Assembly: GCA_002077065.1 (NCBI GenBank)
Contig: NAJO01000046.1
Coordinates: 1-64,000, forward strand
DNA: 64,000 bases
Origin: Cryoendolithus antarcticus
Taxonomy: Eukaryota > Ascomycota > Dothideomycetes > Cladosporiales > Cladosporiaceae
Reading direction: 5' to 3'
Made by a program: the position numbers and the translations under genes. Numbering within the stretch: position 1 is the stretch's first letter; each line of letters opens with the position of its first letter. This document shows positions 52,839-62,977 of the stretch, piece after piece. The notes under the pieces are model-generated. The model had not been told where the DNA came from, searched no databases, and saw nothing but the letters and a program-made list of their open reading frames with translations.

Positions 52839-55742
52839 ATGGCGCGCCGGAATACAGCGAGAGCACCGCAGCGGCCAGTATACAAAGAGACAGACGAGGA
52901 GGCAAGCGAGCAGGATGGTGAGGAAGCGCAAGAGAGCACGCGAACGGGAGAGATCGTCCACCTCGGCAGCGACCTGCCCGACGCGCCGGAGCACGATAGC
53001 GACGCTAGCAGCGAGGAAGCAGAGACTGGTGCAGAGGCGGGGAGTAAGACTGCAGTGCTAGATCATGTGCTGGTGCCACAAGTTTCTGCACCGACGTCCG
53101 ACCTGCCGCCGAGGCGCCTACGGGTTAGCACTGGCAGACTCGACAGACCGAGCAAGGACGCCTACGTCAATCAGAAGCGAGGCGAACCGCTGTTCGCGTC
53201 CAGCGCACTACAGCGCCGGGTGCTTACAGGGCGACCTCGAAGCGAATTCGACTTGCCGGAAGATTCACCTCCAAAAGGTCTGGCCGCACGCACTAAGCTA
53301 GCTCAACGCAAGCCAGACTTCTCGCCATTGAAGAGATCAAGAACTGCTCAATGGGCCAGAGTGGATCAGGATGCTATCGATGCGCAGCTACTTGCAGAGA
53401 GCCAATCGGCGGCAGTCGGCACATCTGCAGCTGGTGACGCAGACGCAGACGCAGGCGATGACGGTGCTGGTGACTCGACACTGCTGTCCATGAAGAGCAC
53501 TGGAACACCTCGACGATCGTCCCGGAAGTCTATTCCAGATTTCGCCTGGACTAAGGTAGAAGATGCCTTCGTCAGTACTGGGCGTGGCCTGGACCTGAGG
53601 GCTGAAGACATCATCGAGCGATACGGCCTCACTGGCCGTACCCCCTCCGCCGTTCGCAGCCGTCTGAAGTATCTGGGGGATTTGGCTGCTCAAGAGGAGA
53701 AAGCTACTCGGAGGCAGGAGTCTAGCCAGGCAACGCGAATGAGTGTGGCACAGAGCTGGATCCAGGCGGAGACGTCTACCACACCACAAAAGTCCAACAC
53801 GCCGCACAAGACCGACGAAGCGAAGAAGCAAGCCGACTTGGACACGTCGAAGGATCTGGAGGGTACCGATCGAAACGCGCCTCCACGGCGATCGCCAAGG
53901 AAGGCTGGTATGTCTCGACGTGATATCGTCTCTTATGCCGCAAAGTCCAATTCTAGGGACCTTTTCCGCAACCCTGAGAATGATCCATCGACCGAGTCGT
54001 CGCAGTACAACAGGGGAGCCTTCGAAAAGCCAAAGCTGAAACTCAAGGAGTCATCCGCTCGACTGGCGATGCCAAAGTCCTCTACAGGCGGTGCCGCACA
54101 ATCTGGTGTTGCAACAGTGCCCATGGCACTAACCCCGAGAGACGTTACTTCCGGTGAGCAAAGACAGACTACATCTGCAGGAGCCACCCAGCCACCAGGC
54201 CCAGACGACGAGGATGCCGAATTCCATTCAGCGTCGGAGGGCGAAGCTCCCGATCGTGGCGATGATGCGGAGACACCACAGGCCACCCAATCCACGAATG
54301 CAAGCAATACGAGCAGGAAACGTCAAGCGCCTGCAGCCCCAGCACGCAAGACTAAGAAGCGGCGACCGCTGCAGACCGTTGATGACGATGACGAAGCAGA
54401 ATCGCAAGAGCGCACACTGGACGCATCGACTCCGCGCCGCTTATTCGGTCAATGGGTGCAATTCAAGAAGACTGTGTACGATGCGCGGAAGATCATACGG
54501 AGCAAGACACACGTCGAGTACGATGACTTTGAGACGTTCCGCAAATCATGCAAAGCGCTCATCGTCGACCTGCAAGCTTTTCCAGGTGCCGCAGAGCTAT
54601 CAGAAGCCATTCCAGTCCGTCAGCGTCTCGTGACTTTGACAGCGCAAGTCAGAGCGCTGCACACAGATGACGAGGTGCTAGGATCCGAGCGTGCGGACTG
54701 GGGTATCGACATCTACGCCTGCCTGATTCCCCACCTCGTACAGGTAATTGAGGCGCTTGTGGAGGAGCAGGAGCGATCACCGCAAGGAACAGCTGCCCGC
54801 AGTATGAGCGTCGATGATACAGCCGAGATAATCAACCTCATGGACCTTGTCCAAGACGCTGCTGGCTCAGCCCGAAAGAACTACTCAGCAGACCCTCGAT
54901 CTCAATACCCTATCCGCCAAGAGGTCACTCAATCCATCGTCGTACCCCTAAGAGATGTCCGCCACTCACTCAGCAAGCAACACACAGCCCGCATCGCCGC
55001 TCTCAACAGTGCACGCCTCTTCGCCCAAGAACGCGCCGACGAAGCAACATTCCGCGCCACGCAACGACGCATCGAGGCCCAAGAGGCACACTCGAAGCTC
55101 CTGCGTGCCAAATGGAACATGCTGCACTTCGAGCGTAAACGAGCCGAAGGCAAGATCTTCCACCGCGCCAAGCGAGACCATCTGGCGCTCCCCTCGAACA
55201 TGCCCGAGTTCGATAGTGCAGGCCACATCATGGAGCGCGTGGAGCTCTTCCACGCCCGCGTCGGTCCAACTCCGAGCATGGTCGACGCTGCTAAAGATAT
55301 CGTGTGGAGCATGCCGCAGCTCGTTGCGCTACAGGAGGGACTGAAGAAGTACGCTGGTGAGCGAGTGCTGGAGAGCGTGATGCTTGCGTACTGCCAGCCC
55401 CGCGGGCCATTAAACCCCTTCAATGTCACCGAGATTGTGATACAGGCTGCGCAGATCAAGGAGCAGTTACTGGAACACTGCCCGACGGTCGAGGAGTGGA
55501 TGAGGGGGATTCCGGATTTGAGTACGTGGAGTCAAAGGGGTGGAGGGGAGGAAAATGAGGTCCCTGATGGTAATGTTCCGCAGCAAGCGCATCAGCCAAA
55601 CGCGACGACAGGTGCAGAGGCGGAAGCAGCAAGGATGGCCGGCACACAGGCTGACGAGCCTATATTCTTGTCGGAAGGAGAGGATGAGGACGATGATGAC
55701 GATGATGATGATGATGATGATGAGGGAGAGGAAGGGGTGTGA
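52839..55742 (+). CDS. Probable nuclear protein with a Myb/SANT-like segment and an Asp-rich tail
   Basis: Single exon, 967 residues from ATG 52839 (MARRNTARAPQRPVYK); an in-frame ATG at 52803 adds 12 residues. Most of residues 1-530 is disordered, charged and Ser/Thr-rich with short basic patches (RRSSRKS, RRSPRKAG, RKTKKRRPLQ). One ordered island, DFAWTKVEDAFVSTGRGLDLRAEDIIERYGLTGRTPSAVRSRLKYL, looks like a Myb/SANT helix-turn-helix (W...ED...RTP.AV..R). The C-terminal half (RLFGQWVQFKKTVYDARKII ... ARIAALNSARLFAQERADEATFRATQRRIEAQEAH ... LNPFNVTEIVIQAAQIKEQL) is helical with a coiled-coil-like region. The protein ends in a run of about 11 Asp. I do not recognise the family; a chromatin or rDNA-factor role would be inference only. 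Confidence 0.65.
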   Translation: MARRNTARAPQRPVYKETDEEASEQDGEEAQESTRTGEIVHLGSDLPDAPEHDSDASSEEAETGAEAGSKTAVLDHVLVPQVSAPTSDLPPRRLRVSTGRLDRPSKDAYVNQKRGEPLFASSALQRRVLTGRPRSEFDLPEDSPPKGLAARTKLAQRKPDFSPLKRSRTAQWARVDQDAIDAQLLAESQSAAVGTSAAGDADADAGDDGAGDSTLLSMKSTGTPRRSSRKSIPDFAWTKVEDAFVSTGRGLDLRAEDIIERYGLTGRTPSAVRSRLKYLGDLAAQEEKATRRQESSQATRMSVAQSWIQAETSTTPQKSNTPHKTDEAKKQADLDTSKDLEGTDRNAPPRRSPRKAGMSRRDIVSYAAKSNSRDLFRNPENDPSTESSQYNRGAFEKPKLKLKESSARLAMPKSSTGGAAQSGVATVPMALTPRDVTSGEQRQTTSAGATQPPGPDDEDAEFHSASEGEAPDRGDDAETPQATQSTNASNTSRKRQAPAAPARKTKKRRPLQTVDDDDEAESQERTLDASTPRRLFGQWVQFKKTVYDARKIIRSKTHVEYDDFETFRKSCKALIVDLQAFPGAAELSEAIPVRQRLVTLTAQVRALHTDDEVLGSERADWGIDIYACLIPHLVQVIEALVEEQERSPQGTAARSMSVDDTAEIINLMDLVQDAAGSARKNYSADPRSQYPIRQEVTQSIVVPLRDVRHSLSKQHTARIAALNSARLFAQERADEATFRATQRRIEAQEAHSKLLRAKWNMLHFERKRAEGKIFHRAKRDHLALPSNMPEFDSAGHIMERVELFHARVGPTPSMVDAAKDIVWSMPQLVALQEGLKKYAGERVLESVMLAYCQPRGPLNPFNVTEIVIQAAQIKEQLLEHCPTVEEWMRGIPDLSTWSQRGGGEENEVPDGNVPQQAHQPNATTGAEAEAARMAGTQADEPIFLSEGEDEDDDDDDDDDDDEGEEGV
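55689..55724 (+). repeat. GAT/GAC trinucleotide microsatellite coding for poly-Asp
   Basis: About 11 to 12 consecutive GAC/GAT codons near the 3' end of the gene, an in-frame repeat likely to vary in length between strains. Confidence 0.8.
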
Positions 55743-55890
55743 GCTACCCTGGTTTATAATGTAACGCTCTTGAAGTCGTGTATACATGCAATCGCACATC
55801 AGTCATACCGCGCTTCAATCCTATCAAAGACCTCAACGCCGAGGGTCGTGGTATCAATTATCATCCTCGTGCCCTCGCGCGTCTCATAGT

Positions 55891-58800
55891 CTACCATCTC
55901 CTCCCAAAAATCGCATGCTCTCCCCTAATCGCCTCCCCACCTCCCCTCGCGTCCCCCGCAACCCCACTCACAAACCCACCTTCCTGGCTACGTTCCCCGT
56001 GAAGCACACTACTCTCCTTTCCAAACTTCTTCTCAAACTCTACATCCTCCTTCGACCCCCCAATCTCCGCATCCCTCCTAAACAAGGACATAATATCCTG
56101 CATACTCAGCTTGCCCACCGTCTTCCCGCCCTCAAGCGCCGCAGCCGCTAGCTCGCGTTTCTTTTCTTGCAACGCCAAGATGCGTTCTTCGACCGTGTTC
56201 AGCACTGTAAGTCGAAAGACCTTGACGTCTACGGTTTGATTGAGGCGGTGCACGCGGTCTATGGCTTGTTCTTCGACGAAGGGGTTCCAGAAGGGCTCGA
56301 CTATCACCACTCGGCTGGCGGCCGTGAGGTTGAGGCCTAGACTACCGCACTTGAGAGAGCAGAGCAGGACGCGGGTTTTGGGGTCGGTCTTGAGGCTGTT
56401 CAGGGAGGCTTCGCGAGCGTCGGGGCGCATGCTGCCGTCGTAGCGGACGAATCTGATGGACGCGTGGCGCATGTGCGGTTCGATTAGGTCGAGCATGGAG
56501 GTGAATTGGGAGAAGACTATGGTTTTGTGTTTTGGGGTTTCGGCGTGGAGAATGCGGAGGAGGTGGCGGATTTTGGTGGAGGGCTTGTGGGCGGGTTTGT
56601 GAGATGGTGCGAGGTTGCCGATGATGGGACTGTCTGGTCCTGAGTCTTCGTCGTTTTCGGAGACAGAGTCAGAGGGTTCAGAGTCCTCATCACCGGTGTC
56701 GACAGAGCCGAGGGTGTCGCCGCCGCCCTCTGCGTCTTCGTCGTCTGTGCCGCCGGCGCGACCGTAGTCGATGTAGCGTTCAGGACCTGCTGCGATCCAT
56801 TCGCCAGCGTCGTCTTCATCGTCACTATCGATGAGCACCTTGCGGTTACGGCGAGCTGGAGCTGCTCTGCTCTCCTCCGTCTTGATGCTCTCGCGCTTGG
56901 CACGCTTCTCCTGCTTCTTCTTACGCTCCTTGCCTCGAAGTACGCGCAAGTCCTCTTCGCAGTCTTCGCATCTGCCTGCACCAGACTTGGTCGCTTGCGC
57001 GGAGAGGTCAGCTTGGCAGACATCGCAGCTCTTGTTCTGTACAGTCACGCCACCCATCAACGAGGCTAGATCGTCCATCTCGTCAGTGTCAACCTTCATC
57101 TTGCGAGGTGTCTGAGCGCCTGATTGGGTGCTGCCAGTAGTGAGAGCATCCTTGTCCTTGCTCATGGCAGCTTCGATAAGGTGTGGGTGATTGCAAGCTT
57201 GACGCAGTCGCAAGAGAATTACCAACGCTCCGATGTAGTCGCCCTTGCCACTCTCTTGGATGTCTTTCAACCTGCTTTCAGCGCGAGCTGACAGCCTATC
57301 GTAGAACTGCTGCTCGGCATCATCAAAGACGCACTCAGTGGTGAATACCTCCCGCTTGACGATCTGCATACCTCCGCTCTTGGGCTTACCGTCCTCATCA
57401 GTCTTGCCACCGAAGTTCAGAGCGCCCTCTTTCTTCAAAATGTTCTTCGTGCGTCGCTTCATGAATGCCTGCAGGAAGAGCTGCAGCCGCTTCATGGCGA
57501 TGCCGCCGCGACCGTTCTTCATGGGACCAGTAATACTGTTCTTCCACTCCGACATCTCGCAGTACGGCTTCACACGCAGGAACTTGATCAGACTCTGCAG
57601 CTCGTCGAGGTTGTTCTGCATCGGCGTACCGGTCAAGCACCAGCGATACCAACTCTCGAGGGCGTAGCAGGCTTGAGTAGACTTGGCGTTGCGATTCTTG
57701 ATCGTGTGTGCTTCATCGAGGATAAGGCGATACCAGTGCACGCCGAAGCAGCCGATGCGTGGACCTCCTGGTCGATCGAGACTCGAGCCAGCATGCTCGG
57801 AAGCCAGAATCTGGTAGGTAGTGATGACCACATCATACTTCTTGAGCTCTGCTGCAGACTTAGTACGGCTAGGTCCATGGTGGATCAGAACTTTCATGGA
57901 GTGACTGCGGGTGACTTTGCTCTTGATCTCACCCTCCCATTGTTTGATCAGTGCCAGAGGTGCGACTACCAGAGTGCACTTCGTGACCCCCTTGCCTGGC
58001 ATCTTCTGTTTCGGAAAGTCCGGCTTCGCGTCGGCGGCAGGGCGTGGATTTGTTAGCAATAGCGCAACAGACTGCACTGTCTTGCCCAATCCCATGTCAT
58101 CTGCGAGAATTCCGCCGTGTGGTAGCACACCGTTACGCTTGCGTTGCCCGATCTCCTTGTCAATCATCCACTTGACACCCTCGACTTGATGTGGCAAAAG
58201 CTTGACCGTCAGACCTTCCACTGTGCCATCCTCCTCATCCTCTTCAGCTTCTTCCTCTTCCGCCTCCTCCTTCTTCGTGACCTTGACCTCAAGCGCCGCA
58301 AGCTGAGCAGCCAGGCTCTTAGTCTGCTTCTCTGCCTCCTTCGTCGCCTTCCTCGCTGCGCGAGTACGCAGGCGGGTGCTCGATTTCTCTTCCTCATCAT
58401 CGAATGCGCCCTCGAGGAGGTTCTTTAGATTCTCACTCGCCTGCGCGGAGTCCACATACATGTACGGGTCTGCCGCACCAAAGCTCCTACTTTCGGCTCT
58501 GATAGCAGCATCCGGATCAAAGCGGTCCTCGTCATCATCTTTTCGTGTGAGATCAACGACCTGCCGAGGCGGGACAAAGGGCTGGTATGTGGTCTTCGGA
58601 CCGAGCGAGGAGAACATCGGCGCCGGCGCACGCTGTGTCGTGGCGTTTGGAGGGTTGGTAGGTCGAGGCACCTGACCGGGTAGGTAGAAAGCTCTATTTT
58701 CTACCGGAACGGGTGGTGCGACGGTCCTCTGTGTGGCAGCACTTGCCACTGGTGGAGAACGTTGATAGGTCGTACGCACCTGAGGCACGAAGAAGGGATC

Positions 58801-59397
58801 TGGCTTCTTCTTCTGGAGTGGGTTGCGCAGAGGACTGGCTGTTCCGAATTGCGGCTGCGAAGGCTTGCTGATCACATTGTCTGCTACTCTGGCTGGAGCA
58901 CTGGCTTGCGGAGAGGGTGACTGCATCTTCGCTGATATGTTCGCAAGTGGTAGCCGGTGGTCCTGCTTCTGTGGTGACAAGTATGTGCTCGAGGAGGTTC
59001 GCGAGGGGTCGCGTTCTGAGACCATCCTGCTCCCCTGTCCTGCAGCCTGTGCTGAATCTCGGTGAATTGAACCAGCCTGAGTTGTCCTGACCTGGATTTC
59101 AGGAGGTCTTGACCTTGACGGCGAGCGCCCCGCAAGGATGCGCGTGATCGGACTTGTGTCCTCGTTTCCCGGATCAGGCGAAGGTGAGACAGACCCGGCT
59201 TTGGCGAGTGAAGCAGCGGTACTGTGGAAGGGTGGTGTATGCGCGGCGAGTGTGTTCAGAGGCTTGAAAGTACCACGAACAGGTGATCGCTGCTTCGGCT
59301 CAGTCATCCAGTCATATGCACTATCACATGGAGCTATCATGTCACTTCGCGGCGCGGCCATCACATCAACAAACTGTTGCTGGGCACCAGACGTCAT
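55891..59397 (-). CDS. SNF2-family ATPase/helicase (Rad5/Rad16/Uls1-like branch)
   Basis: Single exon, 1168 residues. A disordered ~390-residue N-terminus precedes LLPHQVEGVKWMIDKE, the Walker A GILADDMGLGKTVQ (~432), LVVAPLALIKQWEGEI, DVVITTYQIL, Walker B/DEAH in LILDEAHTIKN (~560) and CLTGTPMQNNLDELQSLIKFL. Between the lobes lies a ~250-residue insert with a four-Cys motif (CDVCQADL ... GRCEDCEEDL) and long acidic runs, in the place where Rad5/Rad16-type proteins carry a RING; the usual RING spacing is not complete. The second lobe has TIVFSQFTSMLDLIEPHM, VRYDGSMRPDARE, CSLKCGSLGLNLTAASRVV and EEQAIDRVHRLNQ. Role inferred from family: ATP-driven DNA translocase in chromatin or repair; SUMO/ubiquitin link not proven. 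Tail-to-tail with the acidic-tailed gene. Confidence 0.9.
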   Translation of the reverse strand: MTSGAQQQFVDVMAAPRSDMIAPCDSAYDWMTEPKQRSPVRGTFKPLNTLAAHTPPFHSTAASLAKAGSVSPSPDPGNEDTSPITRILAGRSPSRSRPPEIQVRTTQAGSIHRDSAQAAGQGSRMVSERDPSRTSSSTYLSPQKQDHRLPLANISAKMQSPSPQASAPARVADNVISKPSQPQFGTASPLRNPLQKKKPDPFFVPQVRTTYQRSPPVASAATQRTVAPPVPVENRAFYLPGQVPRPTNPPNATTQRAPAPMFSSLGPKTTYQPFVPPRQVVDLTRKDDDEDRFDPDAAIRAESRSFGAADPYMYVDSAQASENLKNLLEGAFDDEEEKSSTRLRTRAARKATKEAEKQTKSLAAQLAALEVKVTKKEEAEEEEAEEDEEDGTVEGLTVKLLPHQVEGVKWMIDKEIGQRKRNGVLPHGGILADDMGLGKTVQSVALLLTNPRPAADAKPDFPKQKMPGKGVTKCTLVVAPLALIKQWEGEIKSKVTRSHSMKVLIHHGPSRTKSAAELKKYDVVITTYQILASEHAGSSLDRPGGPRIGCFGVHWYRLILDEAHTIKNRNAKSTQACYALESWYRWCLTGTPMQNNLDELQSLIKFLRVKPYCEMSEWKNSITGPMKNGRGGIAMKRLQLFLQAFMKRRTKNILKKEGALNFGGKTDEDGKPKSGGMQIVKREVFTTECVFDDAEQQFYDRLSARAESRLKDIQESGKGDYIGALVILLRLRQACNHPHLIEAAMSKDKDALTTGSTQSGAQTPRKMKVDTDEMDDLASLMGGVTVQNKSCDVCQADLSAQATKSGAGRCEDCEEDLRVLRGKERKKKQEKRAKRESIKTEESRAAPARRNRKVLIDSDDEDDAGEWIAAGPERYIDYGRAGGTDDEDAEGGGDTLGSVDTGDEDSEPSDSVSENDEDSGPDSPIIGNLAPSHKPAHKPSTKIRHLLRILHAETPKHKTIVFSQFTSMLDLIEPHMRHASIRFVRYDGSMRPDAREASLNSLKTDPKTRVLLCSLKCGSLGLNLTAASRVVIVEPFWNPFVEEQAIDRVHRLNQTVDVKVFRLTVLNTVEERILALQEKKRELAAAALEGGKTVGKLSMQDIMSLFRRDAEIGGSKEDVEFEKKFGKESSVLHGERSQEGGFVSGVAGDARGGGEAIRGEHAIFGRRW

Positions 59398-59767
59398 CCT
59401 GCCTCAGGCAACACCCAGAAATCGACCTCATTTCTTTGATCTCAATCATCACGTCGTCCTTATGCATTGCCTACGCTGCTCCAAGTCTACGGGCTCTAAG
59501 GTCGAGCTCAAAGGTTTGTTGAAGTATCAATCACGCACGACTTCCACTCCTCACTGCGTGGTCATGCGATTTCATTTGGGGTAGAGTACTCGCTTTCAAC
59601 GGCATTGCACTTCCGTCTCTGTACTTCTCGAAGTGCGGAACATGGCAACGAGACTCCGGGGATTCGGATGGTGGTGAATCTCTTATGTCTCACATGCCAC
59701 ATAGAGCAGCTCAGACTCACTGCTTTCATTCAATTCGCACATCACTCAGGCCCAGCTACGCTTCTCA
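59398..59767. other. Intergenic region
   Basis: 370 bp between the SNF2 gene start and the first LPGEL paralog's 3' end. No feature recognised. Confidence 0.4.
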
Positions 59768-61018
59768 CTACAGCGGTCCTGTCTCTGCGCCCGCCGTCAT
59801 CTCCAGGCCTGACAACCCACCGCAAAGCATGTCCACATCCCCTTGCGGTACGCTCTCGACCTCAGCTCGCCACACCTTCTCGACGTCGAGTCCGGAGACG
59901 TCAATGGCTCTCCGCTTCCGCGGATTCCTCTGGTCATCCTCCTCCTCGCGCTTCATAGTCCTCGGGGGCGTGCGTCGCAGATTATACATGGCGTTCATGC
60001 ACTTGAGGTTCATGGGGTTCTCGAGCCGCCCTCGGTCACTCAACGCCCTCTTCGTTACCACAACATGCTCCAAGTGTATGAACAGCTTGCGGTCGTATAG
60101 CTTGTCCCGCTCTTCCAGACAGGCTTCGGCAACTGTGTTCTTATCTTCTCGGTCTGGTGATATGCAGTCAAACGTACAGGACGTACTACCGACGGGACAT
60201 GCTTTCAACTTCGTGTGACCCCATGTGCACATGGCGACGACCCACCGGAATGGCTCGCTGTCTTTGTAGTCACCATGGTACAAGGTTTCGTAACTTGCAA
60301 GGCGGGCTGATTCGAAGTAATCATCTTCGAGGTAGCCATATGGCGGTAGCGCCGGCGGAAGTCTAGACCCTTCCATCTGTGGCCGCCGCTTCGGCCAGCA
60401 CTTCGAGTAGCGCTTCTCCTTCGGCTCCTGCACCTCGACTGCAAACTGTACCAAGTACGAAGAGAAAGTATCACGATGGTAAAAGTCCAATCGCGCCGGA
60501 CGATCTGGGCTATGCTCGAGGACTCCGAACTTCTTGTTGGCATCTGCGTGGCGATCTACGCTCCACTTCCCTAGAGTCATCGCGCACGCCATATTGTGTT
60601 CGAGGAGATGTGCACGGCGTATGGGTGTCGGGAAAAGGCTGTGAGTATGTTGCTCTTCCTTGTACGGCAGACCAGCGAGCGAGTCGGAAGGTCGGATGAC
60701 GATGGTAAGCTCGAACTTGCGGACATCGACAAGCTTCGAACGCGAAGACGACGGGCAGGAATGTTGCGCCAGCCACTTACGAAGGTCCTGGAAGTCGAAG
60801 TCGTAGATGCGAGCACGAATAGTGACTTGGACATCTTTCTCCGCGTTGGCGCTTGTTCGTGAGACGACTTCTTGATGGAGCTGATGACACGTGCGGCCGA
60901 GTGGGTGCACTTGCGTGTGGTCGCCCATCAGTGTGATACCCTCAAGCGTGTGAACGGCATCGTAGATGTTGTTGAGCAGTTCGCCGGGTAGGCTCAGCAG
61001 AAAGCAGTGTCCTGCCAT
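59768..61018 (-). CDS. LPGEL-family (F-box-like) protein, paralog 1
   Basis: Single exon, 416 residues from ATG 61018; the in-frame ATG at 61036 adds six residues and lacks the family start. The N-terminus MAGHCFLLSLPGELLNNIYDAVHTLEG resembles the F-box-like LPxELRNxIY motif common in Dothideomycete proteins. It is followed by HPLGRTCHQLHQEV and, after ~60 residues, IYDFDFQDLRKWL, shared with the next two genes. Later segments (LGKWSV, ATG-proximal blocks, CTFDCISPD, basic RNPRKRRAIDVSGLDVEKVWRAEVE near the end) also align with paralog 2 (RGERKKRAINVAGMSIEGEWRAKV). No catalytic motif is visible. If truly F-box-like it would recruit targets to SCF ligases; that is unproven. Confidence 0.65.
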   Translation of the reverse strand: MAGHCFLLSLPGELLNNIYDAVHTLEGITLMGDHTQVHPLGRTCHQLHQEVVSRTSANAEKDVQVTIRARIYDFDFQDLRKWLAQHSCPSSSRSKLVDVRKFELTIVIRPSDSLAGLPYKEEQHTHSLFPTPIRRAHLLEHNMACAMTLGKWSVDRHADANKKFGVLEHSPDRPARLDFYHRDTFSSYLVQFAVEVQEPKEKRYSKCWPKRRPQMEGSRLPPALPPYGYLEDDYFESARLASYETLYHGDYKDSEPFRWVVAMCTWGHTKLKACPVGSTSCTFDCISPDREDKNTVAEACLEERDKLYDRKLFIHLEHVVVTKRALSDRGRLENPMNLKCMNAMYNLRRTPPRTMKREEEDDQRNPRKRRAIDVSGLDVEKVWRAEVESVPQGDVDMLCGGLSGLEMTAGAETGPL

Positions 61019-61342
61019 GGTGGAGAGCAGTAGCAACTATGCGGACGCGGGCGACTCTCTATAGAAGTGAAAGAGGAAGTGCATCTCTAAGCGGAGGCGG
61101 AGGTGTAAACAGTAACTTGTGTGGCAGTAGCCGCGTTTTCGCAATGAAGTGAAGTCGGGCCGCACCTACCACTCAGGCCAATATCTAAGTGATCTCGGTT
61201 ATTCGACTACCGCTGATCTACAGAGTGTTTCTATCGCGCCATCCATCACCCTGAAGCTGCAAGATGTGGCTGTTGTCGATAATTGAAGGACAGCCGGCTA
61301 TAATATTCACCTGCACTTGCTTCAATGCGCTTCCTATAGCCC
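61019..61342. other. Intergenic spacer in the LPGEL array
   Basis: 324 bp. No feature recognised. Confidence 0.4.
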
Positions 61343-62560
61343 TCAGTCCTCCGCAGTCGCCTGCTCCAACTCCATACTCGTCAGCCCATCAGACAGTATG
61401 TCGATGTCCATGGCGTCGTCCCACTTCAGTTCCGCTGCGACCTTTGCTCGCCACTCGCCCTCAATGCTCATCCCAGCGACATTAATCGCCCTCTTCTTGC
61501 GCTCACCCCTCGTGTCGTCTGCAGCTATGCGCTTCCTAGTACCACTCCACCTATCCTTGAAGCACGAGGCCAATCCGGGGCTGCTGTATTCTTCCAGGTC
61601 CGCCAAGCGCGTATAGCGCACCTCGGCACTTTTCAGGGCAACCAGGAGATCGCGGTCGTAAACATAGTGTCGCTGCGCGTCGTATAGGAGAGATACCTCA
61701 CTGTCTCTCCCTTGAACTTCGGTCGTACATTTGCAACCGTAATTCAGCGGGTCAACTACGCAACCACACGGCATCGCTCCACCCGCAGTGCAGCTCCACA
61801 GAACGTGATTGCAAGCATCGAGATCCCACTCTGCTTGAATGCCAGGCCTGTAGCGGCGGAACACCACCTGTCGAATTCGAGCCATGAAATCCCGACGAGG
61901 ATGCCCGAAGCGGCGTTGGAAGCTTTCGGGCATCTTCGCTGTCGCTTCGCGGGGCTTCGGCCAGCAGGTACAGTAGTGATCTGGCTCCAGCAGCTTCGTG
62001 CTGATCCTCACGATGTACTGGTACTTCGTACGGTAATCGACCAGATCTAGATACCTGGGCATAGCTGGATTGTTCTTGCCGGCTGCGTTCTCCTGCTTGA
62101 AGTTCTCGGCGCTCCACTTGCCGACCTTCCACGTCTCCATGTTGCGCTCCATCTGCTGGAGGCGACGCTCGATTGTTGGCATGTGAATCTCATAGCTATC
62201 GTACTAATTGCATTCGAATGGCAGTCCCACCAGCGAAGTAGATGGCCGTATGACAAGGTGCAGTTTGAGGAAGCGAGGCTCAACTTCACTACCCACGCAG
62301 GGATGCTGCTCCAGCCACTTTGAGGTATTGCTGAAGTCGAAATCAAAAACCCAGGTCCTGATGTCGATGGCGGCATCTGAGGTTGCGTATGCGGCTTTGT
62401 GCGAGGTGATTTCGAGGCGGAGCTGGCGGCATGTGTAGCTCAGCGGGTGCAGGCGAGTGCGGCCTCTGATGACTTCGATGCCTTCGAGGAGGTGAATGGA
62501 TTCGTAGATGCGGTTGCGCAGCTCGCCTGGGAGGCTGAGTAAGTTGCTGGTGCCCGCCAT
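61343..62560 (-). pseudogene. LPGEL-family protein, paralog 2, split by an in-frame TAG
   Basis: MAGTSNLLSLPGELRNRIYESIHLLEG, HPLSYTCRQLRLEI and VFDFDFSNTSKWLEQH show clear homology to paralogs 1 and 3. The frame stops at TAG (62206-62204) right after SLVGLPFECN. It then continues in the same frame with YDSYEIHMPTIERRLQQMERNMETWKVGKW, which matches SERRLTKISRNFGTWEIGDW in paralog 3, and runs on for ~285 codons to 61343. No GT donor/AG acceptor pair around the stop can remove it without deleting the conserved GLP segment. A CAG-to-TAG or similar point change would explain it. Without the stop the product would be ~405 residues. Either a nonsense-killed gene, or two shorter products, or rarely readthrough. 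Confidence 0.7.
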
Positions 62561-62977
62561 GCCCAGCTAAATGCCTCAAGGCTATGCGCATTCGGCGACG
62601 AGCAGTGCCAGTGAGTTTGTGTCGAGAAAGTGGAGGTCAGCTTGAGACAGTGTTTGCATCATGCGCGGGAATATCCGTCAAACTCACGGTAAAGTGAAGT
62701 CGGGTCGCACTTGCTACATGAGGATGTCAACAGAGGTAGCGAGAGCCCATGAGTGTTGAATACGATCGGCTATGGCTGAGTGGCGACAGTGTTTCTGCTC
62801 CCCTGCAGTAGTCTATAGTGCTTTGATTCGTGCATCAGCGTTAGTTGCAAGTCCATTAGGATCTACTCCAGCTTCCATTGTTCAAAGCCCGCAATCATGC
62901 GCTCAGTATCCCACCTTAGGGTTCCCGCTTCCTCCACTCTGCGTTGCCTCTGGAGCAGCTGCGATCCGTAGGTGGAA
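62561..62977. other. Intergenic spacer in the LPGEL array
   Basis: 417 bp. No feature recognised. Confidence 0.4.
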
